Positions 22,018-33,619 are shown, numbered from the stretch's first letter. The stretch: DNA of 64,000 nt from Rhizomys pruinosus (GCA_009823505.1 VZQC01005560.1:371611-435610); one strand, 5' to 3'. Program-made: numbers and translations. The notes: generated by a model from the letters alone, not told the origin.

Positions 22018-22512
22018 TCATGTATCACACAGCACACAGCACACACCACACCAGTTACACTACACACACTCCAACACACCACACACCACATCACACATCA
22101 CACATACCACATCAGGTACACTATACATACTCCCACACACCACACACCACACCACACACCACACATACTACGCACACCATGCACCACACACACCACACAA
22201 GTACACTATACACACTCCCACACACCACACACCACATCACACACCACACACACCACATCAGGTACACTATACATACTCCCACACACCACACACCACACTA
22301 CACACCACACATACCACGCACACCATGCACCACACACACCACACAAGTACACTATACACACTCCCACACACCACACACAAGTATACCAAACACACATACC
22401 CATTCATACATTCACACATATAGAACTCATACATAACAACACACACATCTACACTCACACACCATACATATATACACTCAATACACACACACACTTATAC
22501 ACATATGCTCAC
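22018..22512. repeat. CA/CCA-rich array with ~146-bp higher-order unit
   Basis: Degenerate cacaccacaccacatc sequence. The marker atcaggtacactatacatac occurs at 22111 and again at 22257, giving a 146-base higher-order unit present about twice. Three + frames stay open (150-191 codons), His/Thr-rich from the repeat. Confidence 0.9.
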
Positions 22513-23214
22513 ATAAACTCACACGTGCCATGATGGAGTACACAGTTCAGCGGTGACATGTACTCACTCACAGGGTGCAATCAGAAGTTCTGTCTTGTTG
22601 CAAAACATTTTCTTTCTCTCAAGAGGAAACCTTGTCCTATTAAGCGGCCTCCCTGCCTGAGGCCTGTCTCTCACCCACTGCTTGACCCACCCAGGCCACT
22701 TCCCCAGCTAGAGTCCCAAGCCTGCATCTTCAGCCCACCTTCAGGGACCTAGCTCCATCCTGTTCAGCCTGCCATATGCAAGGGCTTGTGGCAGGCCAGC
22801 GACACTTAGGGTCCCATCAAGACCCTGGAATGTGCAGGTAACCACAGGCAGAAGAAAGCCTCGGGAGTGTCTGATGCAGAAAGGCAAGGCCAATCTGTGG
22901 GGACCCTTGTTCACAAAAGTCCTCCCACCCCCACCAACAGTGCCCAGCATGGCCTGTTTCTCTCAGGCCCAGGGAAGCCACCTTTTTGTCACTGCCTTCA
23001 CCTCAGTCCCTTTAAGAAGCCACCATAAAATCTTGTGGATTAGGCAGACCCAGAAATCACAGAGGCTGGAGGTTGAGAGCAGGTGTTTCAGGGCAAGTCC
23101 TCTCCCCAGGAGGGTCACCGTCTTCTCCTCGGGAGGGTCACCTTCTTCTCCTTGGGAGGGTCACTGTCTTCTCCTCCATCCCTCACTCCATGGAAGGAAC
23201 GACGCAGGCTTCAA
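22513..23214. other. Unique DNA with a 23-bp triplication
   Basis: Single-copy DNA apart from three 23-base units containing ggagggtcac and cttctcct at about 23108-23178. No gene is supported. Confidence 0.5.
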
Positions 23215-23660
23215 AATTCAGCACACAGCCAGGATCAGGGTTAAGCATGTGGCCAGGATCAAAGTTTAATATATGATCAGGATCAAGGGTTGGTATGTGA
23301 CTAAGATCAGGGCTCAGGATATGACTAAGATCAGTGATTGGTCAGTGACCAGTGTCGTGCCTCACCCTGTAGCTAGGATCAAGTCTCACCATGTGACCAG
23401 TGTGGGTGCTTAGCGTATGACCAGGAACAGGACTCAGCATGTGACCAGGATCTTGGCTCAGCATGTGACCAGAATCGATCAGAGCTTAGTATACAACCAG
23501 GATCACAGCACAACATGTGACCAGGATCAGGGCTCAGCATGTGACCAGCATGGATGTTCAGTATATGAGGGGATCAAAGCTAAGCCTATGACCAAGGTTC
23601 AGTCTGTGACCAGAAGGAGGCTCAGCATGTGCTGACGATCAGGACTTGGTATCTACAGCT
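23215..23660. repeat. Degenerate ~24-bp minisatellite
   Basis: Roughly 16-18 diverged units around ggctcagcatgtgaccagga with tc. Unit length varies from about 22 to 27 and identity is low, so the array is old. A related stretch lies at about 58800-58960. Confidence 0.85.
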
Positions 23661-23996
23661 CTTCCTAGAGACTCCAAAGCTGGAAGAGAATCTACAAATT
23701 GGAAGAGAACCTCTCACCTCCCAGTGTGCACTGCATCTCTGAGCTTCTGTCAGGCCCCAGTGGGCTTCCTCCCACAGTGGGCCACGGCCCATCTGCAGAG
23801 GCCCTGAGAAGGGGGAGATGCCTCCAGCACCTTGGTGCCTGTGCCAAACGCTGCCACTGAATCCCGTGCTCTGACTCACTTCTCCCCTTCCCCAGTAATT
23901 GAGTTGAAAGAATTGTGACTCTGGAACAATTCATCTTGGTTCTTACAGCCTCGGGGTGCCAGGCTGCTCCACAGAGGAAGGAGGTGCGGCCACAAG

Positions 23997-24226
23997 GTCA
24001 CACTATGCAGGCAGAGTACTGCGCCCCCCTGAGGACACAGCTGGGTCTCAGAAGGTCACACTATGCAGTCAGAGTACTGCGCCCCCTGAGGACACAGCTG
24101 GGTCTCAGAAGGTCACACTGCAGGCAGAGTACTGTGCCCCCCTGAGGACACAGCTGAGTCTCAGAAGGTCACACTATGCAGGCAGAGTACTGCGCCCCCT
24201 GAGGACACAGCTGGGTCTCAGAAGGG
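23997..24226. repeat. 57-58 bp minisatellite, 4 copies
   Basis: Units run from ggtcacactatgcaggcag through tactgcgccccc to gacacagctgggtctcagaa. One unit lacks the TATG group and the C run varies by one. Confidence 0.95.
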
Positions 24227-25972
24227 CAGCCCCCTCTTATAGTCGCTGTGGCACAGAAGTCTTGGAAGGGCATGTCCCTGAGAAGACAGCTTTCCAGGGA
24301 CAATGTTGGAAGATAAAGACAGCAAACCCACCCTGCGGCCATCCTCCAGGCTCCATGGAGGGGTGGGCTGTGGGCCAGGCGAGCAGGGAACAGGCTAGAA
24401 GGAGATGAAGTCTCTACCCAGGCACGAGGCACAGGAAGGTTGTGGGAATGGGTACATAGTCAGAGCTGGTGGAACCATAGGTTGTGTGATAAGATATTTG
24501 GGGTTCATGAGGTAGAGCAGTGCAGACGACATACTCCAGAAAGCCCACCAGGAAGCCAGGAGATGTCACCATGGGAGGGTGCGCCACCAGATCAGGGCTC
24601 AGGATCAAGCCGTTCTCCATGGCAGCCAGGCCCCTGGTCCTCCATCCCACTTCCTTCGACTCCCCCAACCAATCTCAGACTCTGTCCTCACACTGATATC
24701 AGCTCAAAGGCCACCTCCTCCCAGATGCCCACCCTGACTGCCACAAGCCATCTGCACAAACCTGTCCGGCTGCAGTCTGTCACAGAGAGCCGCCTGTCTG
24801 GTGCTCACTGCCACAGGTGCCTCAGCCTTGTTTGTGCCTCATCAGCTTTGCATGGCTCAGCTGGGAGCAGAGAAGCAGACCACCGCCCCGCAGACACCCA
24901 CCTGCATGCCTCAGCAAGCCACGTGCCCCTGCCCGCCTTCTGCCTCTGCAGAGAGGTGACCAGTATGGTGGCATTTGCAGAGTGCCTCCTCCAGGCAGGC
25001 ACCTGGGAAGCGTAGGGCTGGACCACACCGGAAGTGTGAACCAAACTCAGCTTGGGTGTGATGGCAGCTGCAGATGGCTGCGTCTTGCCCGGCGCTGAAG
25101 TAGGCCTGGTGCTGCAGCAGGCCCGGCGTTGCCTCTGGCTCACCAAGCTCACAGGAATAACTCCTGAATGAACAGAAAAGCCCTGGTTCTAAGAATCCTG
25201 GAGTAGCAAGCCATTGTCATGCTAAAAAAGAAAAAAAAAGCCAAGCCTGCCAGCCAAGTGCTGTGGGCAAGGGATGTGGGGCTCTTTCTTCCACCAGGAT
25301 GGTCCTGCCTGGGGCTCCCATGGAAGGTGGAATTGGGACGTAAGCAGCAGGCTCCTCACAGGGACACAGGCCTATGGGCTGAATCCCGGCAGCACCATCC
25401 AGAACCTTCTACAGATGAGGAGAACCGGACTCCCCTCCATACACACAGCCTGGCATGCTTAACTTAACGGGCCTCAAGCTGTTTCAGTGATGTCTGCTAA
25501 AAAGTAATCTCACCCTAATTTATTCAACTTGTCAGTTTCCATCTGCCACCCACAACTCTGGGCAAGTGTGCTGGGTTTTGAAGCCAGCTCCAACCATCTC
25601 CTCTCACGGGGCTGGCTCCTGGAGGGAGCCCAGAGCCCTGTTCTCCAAGGGGAGCCCAGCTCCAGGCAGGGGCTCGGGTTGGCACGGGCAGGAATGGCAG
25701 TGATGGGGTCTGTGGGGGCACGACTCCCTGTGGCTAGAGGCATGGAACCCAAAGAACACATTAGCTGCCCACTCCCTTGACAAATAGGGAAACTGAGGCC
25801 TGCGTCTGAGAAGCAATACAAGAGCAGACTGCACCCAGGAGTGGGGACTTCAGCACCCACCTGAGAGCAATGTGACACCTGCTGCCAGAGACCCAGGTTC
25901 AAGTCCTCATGACACCATTAACCAGACATGGACCTTCAGAAAGACCTATGATGCTCCTTTGAACTACCACTG
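24227..25972. other. Unique DNA with L2 and MIR remnants
   Basis: At 24700-24750 tcagctcaaaggccacctcc, followed by tcccagatgcccaccctgac, resembles a sense L2, with an L2-like end near 25150 (ctcctgaatgaa). A reverse MIR core (tagggaaactgaggcct) is at about 25786. A minus-strand frame of 84 codons (24414-24668) lacks an acceptor signal. Confidence 0.5.
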
Positions 25973-25988
25973 TGACCATGAGGTTCTT

Positions 25989-26205
25989 TAAATTTATTAT
26001 TTTTATGTGTATTAGTGTTATGCTTGCATATATGTATGTGCATCTGTGTCCTTCAATTCCCACAGGGGAAGGAAGAGGGTGTCAGATCCCCTGGAACTGG
26101 AGTTACAGACAGTAGTCAGCTGCCATGTGGGTGCTGGGATTCAAACTCAGGTCCTCTGCAAGAGTAGCCAGTGCTCTTAACTGCTGAGCCATCTCTCCAA
26201 CCCCT
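25989..26205 (-). mobile_element. B3-type SINE without the internal duplication
   Basis: Reverse element with perfect 16-base target-site duplications tgaccatgaggttctt at 25973-25988 and 26206-26221. It has a single ggaactggagttac block, unlike the four duplicated copies, and is more diverged in its tail region. Confidence 0.95.
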
Positions 26206-26221
26206 TGACCATGAGGTTCTT

Positions 26222-27402
26222 AAAGATACCTCCCATGGGCAGGGTCAGGGGTACAGCTGTGCAAATAAATCAGGCTACCCAGGCCTAGGGTGCCAGTGCC
26301 CTGGACACACTGAACCACGCTGACAGCAGCTGTTACACTGTCAGATGTGCACTGTGTAAGCAGGCCGGGGTGCTGCTGCAGCCTCCATGAGGCAGTACCT
26401 CTCATGATCAGACCCAAGCCCAGACCTGCAGCTGAGCTGAGGGCTCAGGCAGGAGAGGTCTGGATTCAGAAGACAAGGACAGGTTCCAGGTGTTTTCAGT
26501 ACAGCCACACCAGTTCGCCAATTTTACCTTCTGCCTGGATATAAACAAAGCCCAGGAGACCCCATGGTGTCGTCTGGGGAAGAAAAGAGCTGGTAAAGTT
26601 GGGGAGTCGTGTGCACGGCAGCGGTGCCTACGTCCAGGCCCCCCTGTGCCCATCGATAAAGAGATGACACTTCTCCCCTCTGGATACAGCATCTCCCTGG
26701 CTCCACCTCCTCCCCTGGGTTAGGTCGGCCCTGTGGCTACGGTTGGCATCTACCATTGCGCAGGTTGTTTGTTATGCACTGTACAGTCTTCCTCTTCCAT
26801 TCCTGACAAACTCCTGCTGGTCCCCAATAACCCACCAGAGACCATCTCCACATGCACTGCTCTGGGCTCCATGGAGTCCTTATCCCGGGAATCTCCCTCT
26901 GGACTGAAGCTGCATCTCTTTGTAAGACATGGAATGTCCCCTGAGCTCTGCCCCTCGGTGGGCCTAGCACAGAGGAGCCAACTGACAGATGCTCGCTACA
27001 CGAACAGAGGAAGGAGGGCCTGTGACGTGCTTAGATGCCCCTTGCCCCTGGCCAACACCGGGATTTAGAACCTGTTGATGTGGTCATCAGAGGCTGGGGG
27101 GCAGAGTTTCTTACTACAGAGCCGTCCCCCCCCCCACTGTAGCTGTGTTTACAGCATGGAGCCCAGGCTCCATGAATGGATGATGTCACCAGAGACAGCT
27201 GGGCCTGCACAAGGGACAGGGAGACCGTGATGTGAGGATCAGGAGCCTGGACTCTCAGAAAGGACAGCAAGGGCACTATCTACTATGTATCCTATCTGGA
27301 GGGTCTACTGAGACTTCCAATCTGCTGCTTACAATTGTATGACTGGTGACTACTTTGCAAGCTCTTGGACTTTCCCCACCTGCAAGTGAGAGAAGACTTG
27401 GT
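26222..27402. other. Unique DNA, no supported gene
   Basis: GC-rich single-copy sequence. The part at about 26960-27010 (gggcctagcacagaggagcc, then gatgctcgctac) looks like an L2 3' end. Nothing else recognised. Confidence 0.45.
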
Positions 27403-27827
27403 GCCCTCTGATGGAAGGGCAGCTCACCACGCCCTGTGGCTCCTCTGCGGCCCTCTGATGGAAGGGCAGCTCACCACGCCCTGCGTCTCCTCTGGGGCCC
27501 TCTGATGGAAGGGCAGCTCACCACGCCCTGCGGCTCCTCTGGGGCCCTCTGATGGAAGGGCAGCTCACCACGCCCTGCGTCTCCTCTGGGGCCCTCTGAT
27601 GGAAGGGCAGCTCACCACGCCCTGCGGCTCCTCTGCGGCCCTCTGATGGAAGGGCAGCTCACCACACCCTGCGGCTCCTCTGGGGCCCTCTGATGGAAGG
27701 ACAGCTCACCACGCCCTGCGTCTCTTCTGCGGCCCTCTGATGGAAGGGCAGCTCACCACGCCCTGCGGCTCCTCTGCGGCCCTCTGATGGAAGGGCAGCT
27801 CACCACGCCCTGCAGCTCCTCTGAGGC
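27403..27827. repeat. 47-bp minisatellite, 9 copies
   Basis: Units read gccctctgatggaagggcag, then ctcaccacgccctg, then a variable gcggctcctctg end. Variation is concentrated in the last 15 bases (gcgtctc against gcggctc; ctgcgg against ctgggg), and these variants alternate, hinting at multi-unit duplications. The ggaagggcag part is similar to the GGGCAGGA-type core known from hypervariable minisatellites. Confidence 0.96.
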
Positions 27828-28461
27828 CGCTGCCCTTGACCAGCTCTGGTAGGGCCTCCCTAATTCCCTGCGGACCCAAACATATATTTGCCTTTGCTCA
27901 GGTTCCTCTGGGTCAGTAAGAGCCAGTAACAGGCAGGCCATCCAGCTTTGGCCAGAGCAAGCCCCGGCCCATGCTCGGCCCAACTTTGTCCTCAGGTGCC
28001 CTGACCAGCTTCAAACCAGATACGGCTGAAGGGACAGCTGGCAGACATCTGCTCTGCTGCTCATGGAAGTAAACGATGCCCAGGGAACTGAACGGTTAGT
28101 AAACCTGGATACACAAAACACATTTTCAGTTGATTAAAGTTTATGGCCAAGTGTGGGCTCCGTAGACATCAGACAGCCGGGCCCGACCCCCTGCCACACT
28201 TCTAGCTCACACATCTTTCATTTTGCTTCTGACTTTGCAGGCTGTGGTATGTGCACTTGGCACCAAAGGGTTCTTGGAAGGTCCCAGAAACCAAGCCTAG
28301 AGATTGTGCAGATCAAAGCTCCTCCTCCAAGATGTCCCAGGAATGTGAGGAGGGTGTCAGGAGTGGGGAAGCCAGGCCTCTCCAAACATGGAGGTTCGGA
28401 GCACTCCACCCCCCTGCAAGCTGACCCCAGTCTGCCTCCAGCAGCAGTCACTCCCTGTGCT
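27828..28461. other. Unique DNA, no supported feature
   Basis: An AT-richer stretch at about 28085-28150 (ttttcagttgattaaag) sits in otherwise GC-rich DNA. No gene or repeat is recognised. Confidence 0.45.
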
Positions 28462-28631
28462 GGATCACTTTAGTGCCAACTTGACACACCTGGGTTGAGG
28501 GAGACTCCACTGGGGAATGTCTCTATTGGACTGGCCTCTGGCCAAGTCTGTGGGGCATTTTTCTTGATTGTTGAGTGACATGGGAGGGCCCAGCCCACTG
28601 TGGCAGGGCCACCTCTGAGAAGGTGTGTATT

Positions 28632-28665
28632 GTACTGTACAGTACAGAAGGTGTTCTGTACTGTA
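28632..28665. other. Inverted repeat / palindrome
   Basis: A 12-base stem, tacagtacagaa (28638-28649) pairing with ttctgtactgta (28654-28665), encloses a 4-base loop. It overlaps a 14-base perfect palindrome gtactgtacagtac (28632-28645). The two structures compete. Confidence 0.9.
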
Positions 28666-28863
28666 TAAGAAAGCAGGCTGGGCATGGGCCAGGGGAGCAA
28701 GCCAGTAAGCAGCACTCCTCCGTGGCCTGTGCTTCAGCTCCTGCCTCCAGGTTCCTGCCCTGAGTTCCTATGATGGGCTCCCTCAGTGATGAACTGTGAC
28801 CCGGGAGAGGTAAGATGAATTAACTCTTTCCTCCCCAAGTTCACATTGGTCAGAGTGCTTTTT

Positions 28864-28984
28864 TCCAGTTCCACTTGGCCTGGAACTCTCAATGTAGACC
28901 GGGTTGACCTTGAACTCACAGAGATCCACCTGCCTCTGCCTCCTGAGTGTTAGGATTAAAGGCGTGAGCCATCGCTCCGGGCTT
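28864..28984 (-). mobile_element. B1 SINE nested in the older element
   Basis: Reverse B1 (gaccttgaactcacagagat, cctcctgagtgttaggatta, aaaggcgtgagccatcgctc). Imperfect flanking duplications ggtcagagtgctttt (28849-28863) and gaccagggtgtttt (28985-28998) show that it inserted into the type 2 element. Confidence 0.88.
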
Positions 28985-29026
28985 GACCAGGGTGTTTTAT
29001 CATAGCAATCAATGGCAAACTAGAAT

Positions 29027-30257
29027 ACTCTCTCTGCCTGGAAGAGCATGAGACAGGAGAGAGCAAGCACGCAGTGTCCTCTCCTTCCCCAGTGGACTCA
29101 GACACCGAGACAGCAGAGAGCAAGCACTCAGTGTCTTCTCCTTCCCCAGCGTCGGGGACTGCAGGCAGTCCTTAGCATATGGCTGAATTGCTCCCAGATC
29201 TGCTCTGTGTCTCACAGCTAGGCCACGCACTCCTGTCCCAACCCCAAGCCTGGAGTTTCTTCAGAGTGCCTCAGCTTCCCAACACCATCCTTCTCCTCTC
29301 AAACACAGGTGCTGAGGAGACAAGTCCATGGACCTCTTGGACAGAACAGGGCATAGTCAACCCGATACTCTAGTTCCCAGCTCCCGCCCTCACCCAGAGA
29401 CTGAGGCCTACATGGCAGGTGCAGCCATGTGCACACCCTCTGTGCGGAGCAGGCACCAGTGTTCATGAGGGGTATTTATAACAAGCCTGCTTGGGGATTT
29501 CTAATTTAGACCATAACATACTGAAGAGCAAACTTCCCAGCTGAACAAGCAACACCTTCCGCAGTCCCAGCCACTCTCCCACCCCAGCTCCTACAGGGCC
29601 TGGGGCACAGTTTTATTTTTCTTCTGGGCCACTCCCCCACCCCTGTTCCCTCTCAGCCTGTACCCTACAAGTAATAAGATCCCTACATAAACACCTCAAA
29701 GGGCCCTGGGGCACTGGGTGGGCTCTGGGTACCCCAGCCACCCCAGGTCTCTTCTCAGGAACCTCCACAACCCTGTCCAAGGACTTGGATTTTCTGTTAT
29801 GTCCTGGGGCAGGTCTCCTCAGCCTATCAGGTGACTCCCTCTATGCTAGAATCCCTGAGGGTCAGAGCTCAGGGGACATAACTTGTCAGCCAATGAGGAC
29901 AAACATCCTATCTACAGGTGGAAAAGAATATGGTTAGCTGAGTCACCTTTCCTAAAGGCTGGGCCCAGGGGAGAGCCCACCCAGCAAAGCTCAAAGACAT
30001 GAACCTGGGAGGGTCCAGACTGCCAACCTCCCCTCAGAGAGAGCCAAAGCCACCAAAGGCTAGCTTATAGTGACTCTGTGCTGCTTGCTCTTCTTCGTGG
30101 GGCCACTGACTTAGCACCCCACACACACCCAGTCCAGCACCTAGACACCTGATCTCCCCTCCTGGCAAGCAAGAATTAGGGTATCCCACTACCATCCGTC
30201 AAGGGGTCTGGTCCTTGGGCCCTCTGTCTCCCTGTTTGCCCTGCCTGGGCATTTCAG
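29027..30257. other. Unique DNA, no supported feature
   Basis: Single-copy DNA with a short repeated phrase (agacaggagagagcaagca, tgtcctctccttcccca) near 29050 and 29108. No gene is supported. Confidence 0.45.
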
Positions 30258-30338
30258 TGGCTCAGCCTGAGGTCAAGGCATCACCACCTCAGCCCACACC
30301 CACAGTGGTTCTTCCTGAGGTCCTCCTGGCCCCAAAAG
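30258..30338 (+). CDS. Candidate internal exon, 81 bases, unknown gene
   Basis: An 81-base interval lies between a strong acceptor (tctccctgtttgccctgcc, then tgggcatttcag) and a strong donor (aaaag/gtaaga). It is open in two frames; the phase-1 reading gives a Pro/Val-rich 26-residue piece starting AQPEVKASPPQPTPT. The length is a multiple of 3, so it could be a cassette exon. No partner exon joins it in frame: the nearest downstream acceptor-like site (30411) leads to a stop in either usable frame. I do not recognise the peptide. GC-rich introns throw up such pairs by chance, so this is a candidate only. Confidence 0.22.
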
Positions 30339-32594
30339 GTAAGAAGGTGGTCATCACCCAGGACAGAAGCCAGGCAATGTTGTCCTCCCAAGGTGTCAAC
30401 CCCCAACTCTAGCATCCTGGAATGTGACATCCTGACAGATGTTGAGGAGACAAGACTAATTCACAAAGATCCTAGGAATGGCCGAGCAGCGACAGTCCCT
30501 ATCTGGACAGACATGCTCCATTCTCCTGTCAGAGTCACAGCTCTACCACAGCTGATCCAGGACCCCACGTTCCAGGTGGCCCCAGCCTTCTAGGACACCA
30601 GCACAGTGGGATCCCCGCAAGCCCCAGGAACACGGTCCTAGGAGAGCGTAGGAAGGTCTATGTGCAAACCCAGGGTGGCAAGTGGCTCAAAGCGGGCCCA
30701 CAGCTACAGAGAAGGTGCTTTTATGCCTTGGGCTTCAGCAAGCAAAGGGCACTGGGCCACCTCTTCAGACAACCAACTGGCCCAAGGGAAGGAGATGCTG
30801 TCCCTTCTCAAGGTTTATCTCACACCTGGCCACCTCAGGCAGGCCACTTTATCCCCATAACCCCCTACAGTCCTCCTGGTATCAGCATCCAGCCAACTGC
30901 CATGGCCTCTGAGCAGCTATCAGCCTCTGGTTGGCCCTGGTGCCCTTGAGGACACTGACCAACGGTTCAGAGTTGCTATGACTCGGCACATGGGCCTCCA
31001 AGGAGACTTGCAGGAGGATCATTCCTTCTAGGTGACTCAGAGGGCACACTGATCCCCAGGTTCTGCCGGGAACAGGGAGAGAATTACAGCCCTTGTTTTA
31101 TTAGTGGATATAAACATCCTGTATGTTTGATGCCCCCAGCTCCCACCACGTGGTCATTAAGCGGAAGGGCCATATTTCTCTGTCTTCCCACGGGTCCCAT
31201 CCATGCCGAACTTGCCAAGTCATGCAGCCAGCCTGCCCTCTAAGACGCCTCCTCTGTTCAGGCCTGCTGGAAGCCATGCTGTCCACACACAGTGGACCCC
31301 TAGGATGAATCAGGTGCATGATGGCAGCTGGAGGCCAGGAGGGACCTGTGTCTGTCCCCAGACAGGTCCATCACTGCTGGCTCCTCCCCGGCTGGGGTAA
31401 GCAGGCCAGTGCAGAGCGTGTCTGCAGTGATACGAATGATGTTCAGCAGGCAGACACATCCACACAGATTCCTAGAGAAGGAAGCCATGGTTCAGAGAGT
31501 ACATGGCCGAGGCCACTCAGCAGAGGAGCGGAAGTCATGCTGGGTACACAGCAAGACACTCCTGCTGGGCCATCCCACATCAATTCTGAGCTTGTGTGGT
31601 CTTCAGCAGCACTCAGCACCCAGGGGCTCTCCCAACCCCGCACAGTTGCAGACCCGAGCCTTGGGAGGTGGAGGCTGCTGGGCCTCCGGCCGGGCTACCT
31701 TGCTCTTAGACTGCACACTTGACTGACCCATGCCCTGCCTGAAGGAAGGGAGTGAGCAAGTCAGGGAGATGCCCTGGGGCACAGAGCCCGAGGTCTCTCT
31801 TGGAAAGTGTAACTGGGACCACACCTCAAGTGTGTCTCCCTGGATCAGAGGGAAGCCTTGAACCAGGCACGGCACCATCCACCCCACTGCCCCTGGGCCT
31901 GCCGAGCTGTCTCCCGTCTCTTCTACAAATCTGGGCAGGAACAGAGACAGGTCAAAGTGGTGAAAGGCAAGGCTGAGAAATATACTCCAGGCGGGCGCGT
32001 CAGGGGCTCTGTCCCTCCCAAGCTCCCTACAGCATCTTCAGGCCACTATGCCTCTAAGCACTGTACCACCCTGTCTACACTGGACATGGCTGATGATGCG
32101 GGCTCACCTGGTGGTGCTGCTCTCCCAAGTGCTGACCCACAGAGCCCTGTCCTTCCCATCAGCCACCCTGAGGGAGAGGCCTGGTCTCATGATCGCTGAA
32201 CCTCATGCCGCAGCCCGCCCCCTCCCCTCATGGGATCGAAGGACAAGCTGGAACACAGCACTGCTGATCAGCCCAGCTTTTATCTCCCAGGGGTGTGAGC
32301 TGAGGAGAGCTGCTCACACCTGTCTGCATCTCTGAATCAATATCCTTTTAAGATGGTGTCAGAGCTCTGCCGTTTGATCTTACGAAGCCTTGTTCTTCTG
32401 CAGAGAGACAGGCAAGTTGCGTTTATTTTCAGATCCCCAAAGGGAAGGCCGGGACCCTAGCTTTTAGGTGAAGAACAAGGCTCAGCCACAGCAGGCTCAG
32501 GTGCCAGGGCCTCTACTGGCTCAGCCAGGTAAATGCTGAGTATTGCAAAGGTTCTGTCTTACATGTGAACTGTCCCATCAGACATAGAGGTTCC
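30339..32594. other. Unique DNA, no supported gene
   Basis: GC-rich single-copy sequence. A 66-codon + frame at 30393-30593 and others near 30660-30950 have no splice partners. No repeats beyond short low-complexity stretches. Confidence 0.45.
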
Positions 32595-32692
32595 CAGAGT
32601 GTAAAGAGGGAAGCTGAGGCTCAGAGAGGTTGAGGAACTCTCCTCAGGTCACACAGCAGGTTCAGGAGTCAGTGCTTCAATTCAAGCTCCAT
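32595..32692 (-). mobile_element. MIR remnant
   Basis: gaagctgaggctcagagagg, then tcctcaggtcacacagcagg, is the reverse complement of the MIR conserved 3' core. This is the clearest MIR in the window. Confidence 0.8.
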
Positions 32693-33054
32693 GTTCTCAT
32701 CACACTGCTGAGAACAAACACCAGTGACTGATCCAAGTTCTGTAGCAGTGCTCAGCATGCCAGCAACACAGCCACAGCTAGAGGGACCTTGTGTTCCATC
32801 AAGGACAGGTATCCAGCCCGAGCTATCAAGGCATCTTAAGGCACAATGAATTTCCTCAATCCTAGACGCACCTCGCCCTCCTTCAAGGATGAGAAGCACC
32901 CTTGACAGAGGTCAGTGGGGCCCCGTGGTGTCATCCAGGAATCTTGCCTAGGAACCGATTGGCTTTTGGGTGAAGAGCACACATCTAGCACCGCGTCTCG
33001 GTGACGGGAGAGCCTTCCTCAACAGTGCTTTCCTCCTCCTCGTCGTCCCCACCT
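32693..33054. other. Unique DNA, no feature seen
   Basis: Single-copy sequence between the MIR and the type 1 retrotransposon end. Confidence 0.5.
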
Positions 33055-33395
33055 CAGGTGCAAACAAAGCCATCATGATTTGAATCTGAATTATCTTCCA
33101 CAGGCTCATGTGTTCAACGTTGGCTGTCCAGCTAGTGCGGCTGTTTTGAAGGACTCTGGACCCTTTAAGAGGCGGGGCCTGCTGGTGATGCAGGTGATGA
33201 GCGGCAGGTGTTTGAAAGTCATATCCAGTCCCTGGTTGTAGCCTCCTTCTGCTTCCTGGCCTTCGTGACATAACTGCCTCCACCCCACACTCCCACTGCC
33301 GCGATGGCTCTGAAATCCTGAACCAAATGGGTCTTTCCTCCCTTACGGTGTCTCTGTTGTATATTCTGTCACAGCAATACAAATTTAGCTAAGAC
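33055..33395 (+). mobile_element. Rodent retrotransposon 3' end (type 1)
   Basis: Contains ccacaggctcatgtgttcaa, ctttaagaggcggggcctgc, aaatgggtctttcctcccttac, and gtcacagcaatacaaattta as the end. Same family and orientation as 3275-3640. A SINE inserted just past its 3' end. Confidence 0.7.
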
Positions 33396-33406
33396 ACTAG
33401 CCCTGG

Positions 33407-33619
33407 GGCGCTAGAGAGATGGCTCCATGGTTAAGAACATTTGCTGCCGTTCTGAGAACCTAGGTTTGATTCCCAGCACCCACATGGTGGCTAATAACCA
33501 TCAATAATTCCACTTCTAGGGGATCCCTGCCCTCTTCTGGCCTCCATAAGCATTGCACAACACAGGTACACTTACACGCAGGGAAAACACATCAAATAAA
33601 ATGATAATAACTTTTTTAA
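33407..33619 (+). mobile_element. B2/B3-type SINE, older copy
   Basis: Runs from gcgctagagagatggc to an AT-rich tail with a single aattccacttctagggg block and no 17-base duplication. Imperfect flanking repeats agacactagccctgg (33392-33406) and agatactggccctgg (33620-33634) differ at two bases, consistent with an older insertion. Confidence 0.9.

Larger units (their letters stand above)
28462..29026 (+). mobile_element. Rodent retrotransposon 3' end (type 2), split by B1
   Basis: Forward copy of the family seen reversed at 4735 and 36811: gtgccaacttgacacacctg, gggagggcccagcccactgt, gagcaagccagtaagcagca, ctcctgcctccaggttcctg, ctctttcctccccaagt, then tttatcatagcaatcaatgg. A reverse B1 interrupts it at 28864-28984. 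The segment at 28632-28665 has a near-perfect hairpin. Confidence 0.8.

Noticed and set aside
24414..24668. 84-codon minus frame with Tyr/Thr/Ser-rich end
   Set aside because: Protein-like at first sight, but no acceptor precedes it and a neighbouring frame is equally open over the same part.
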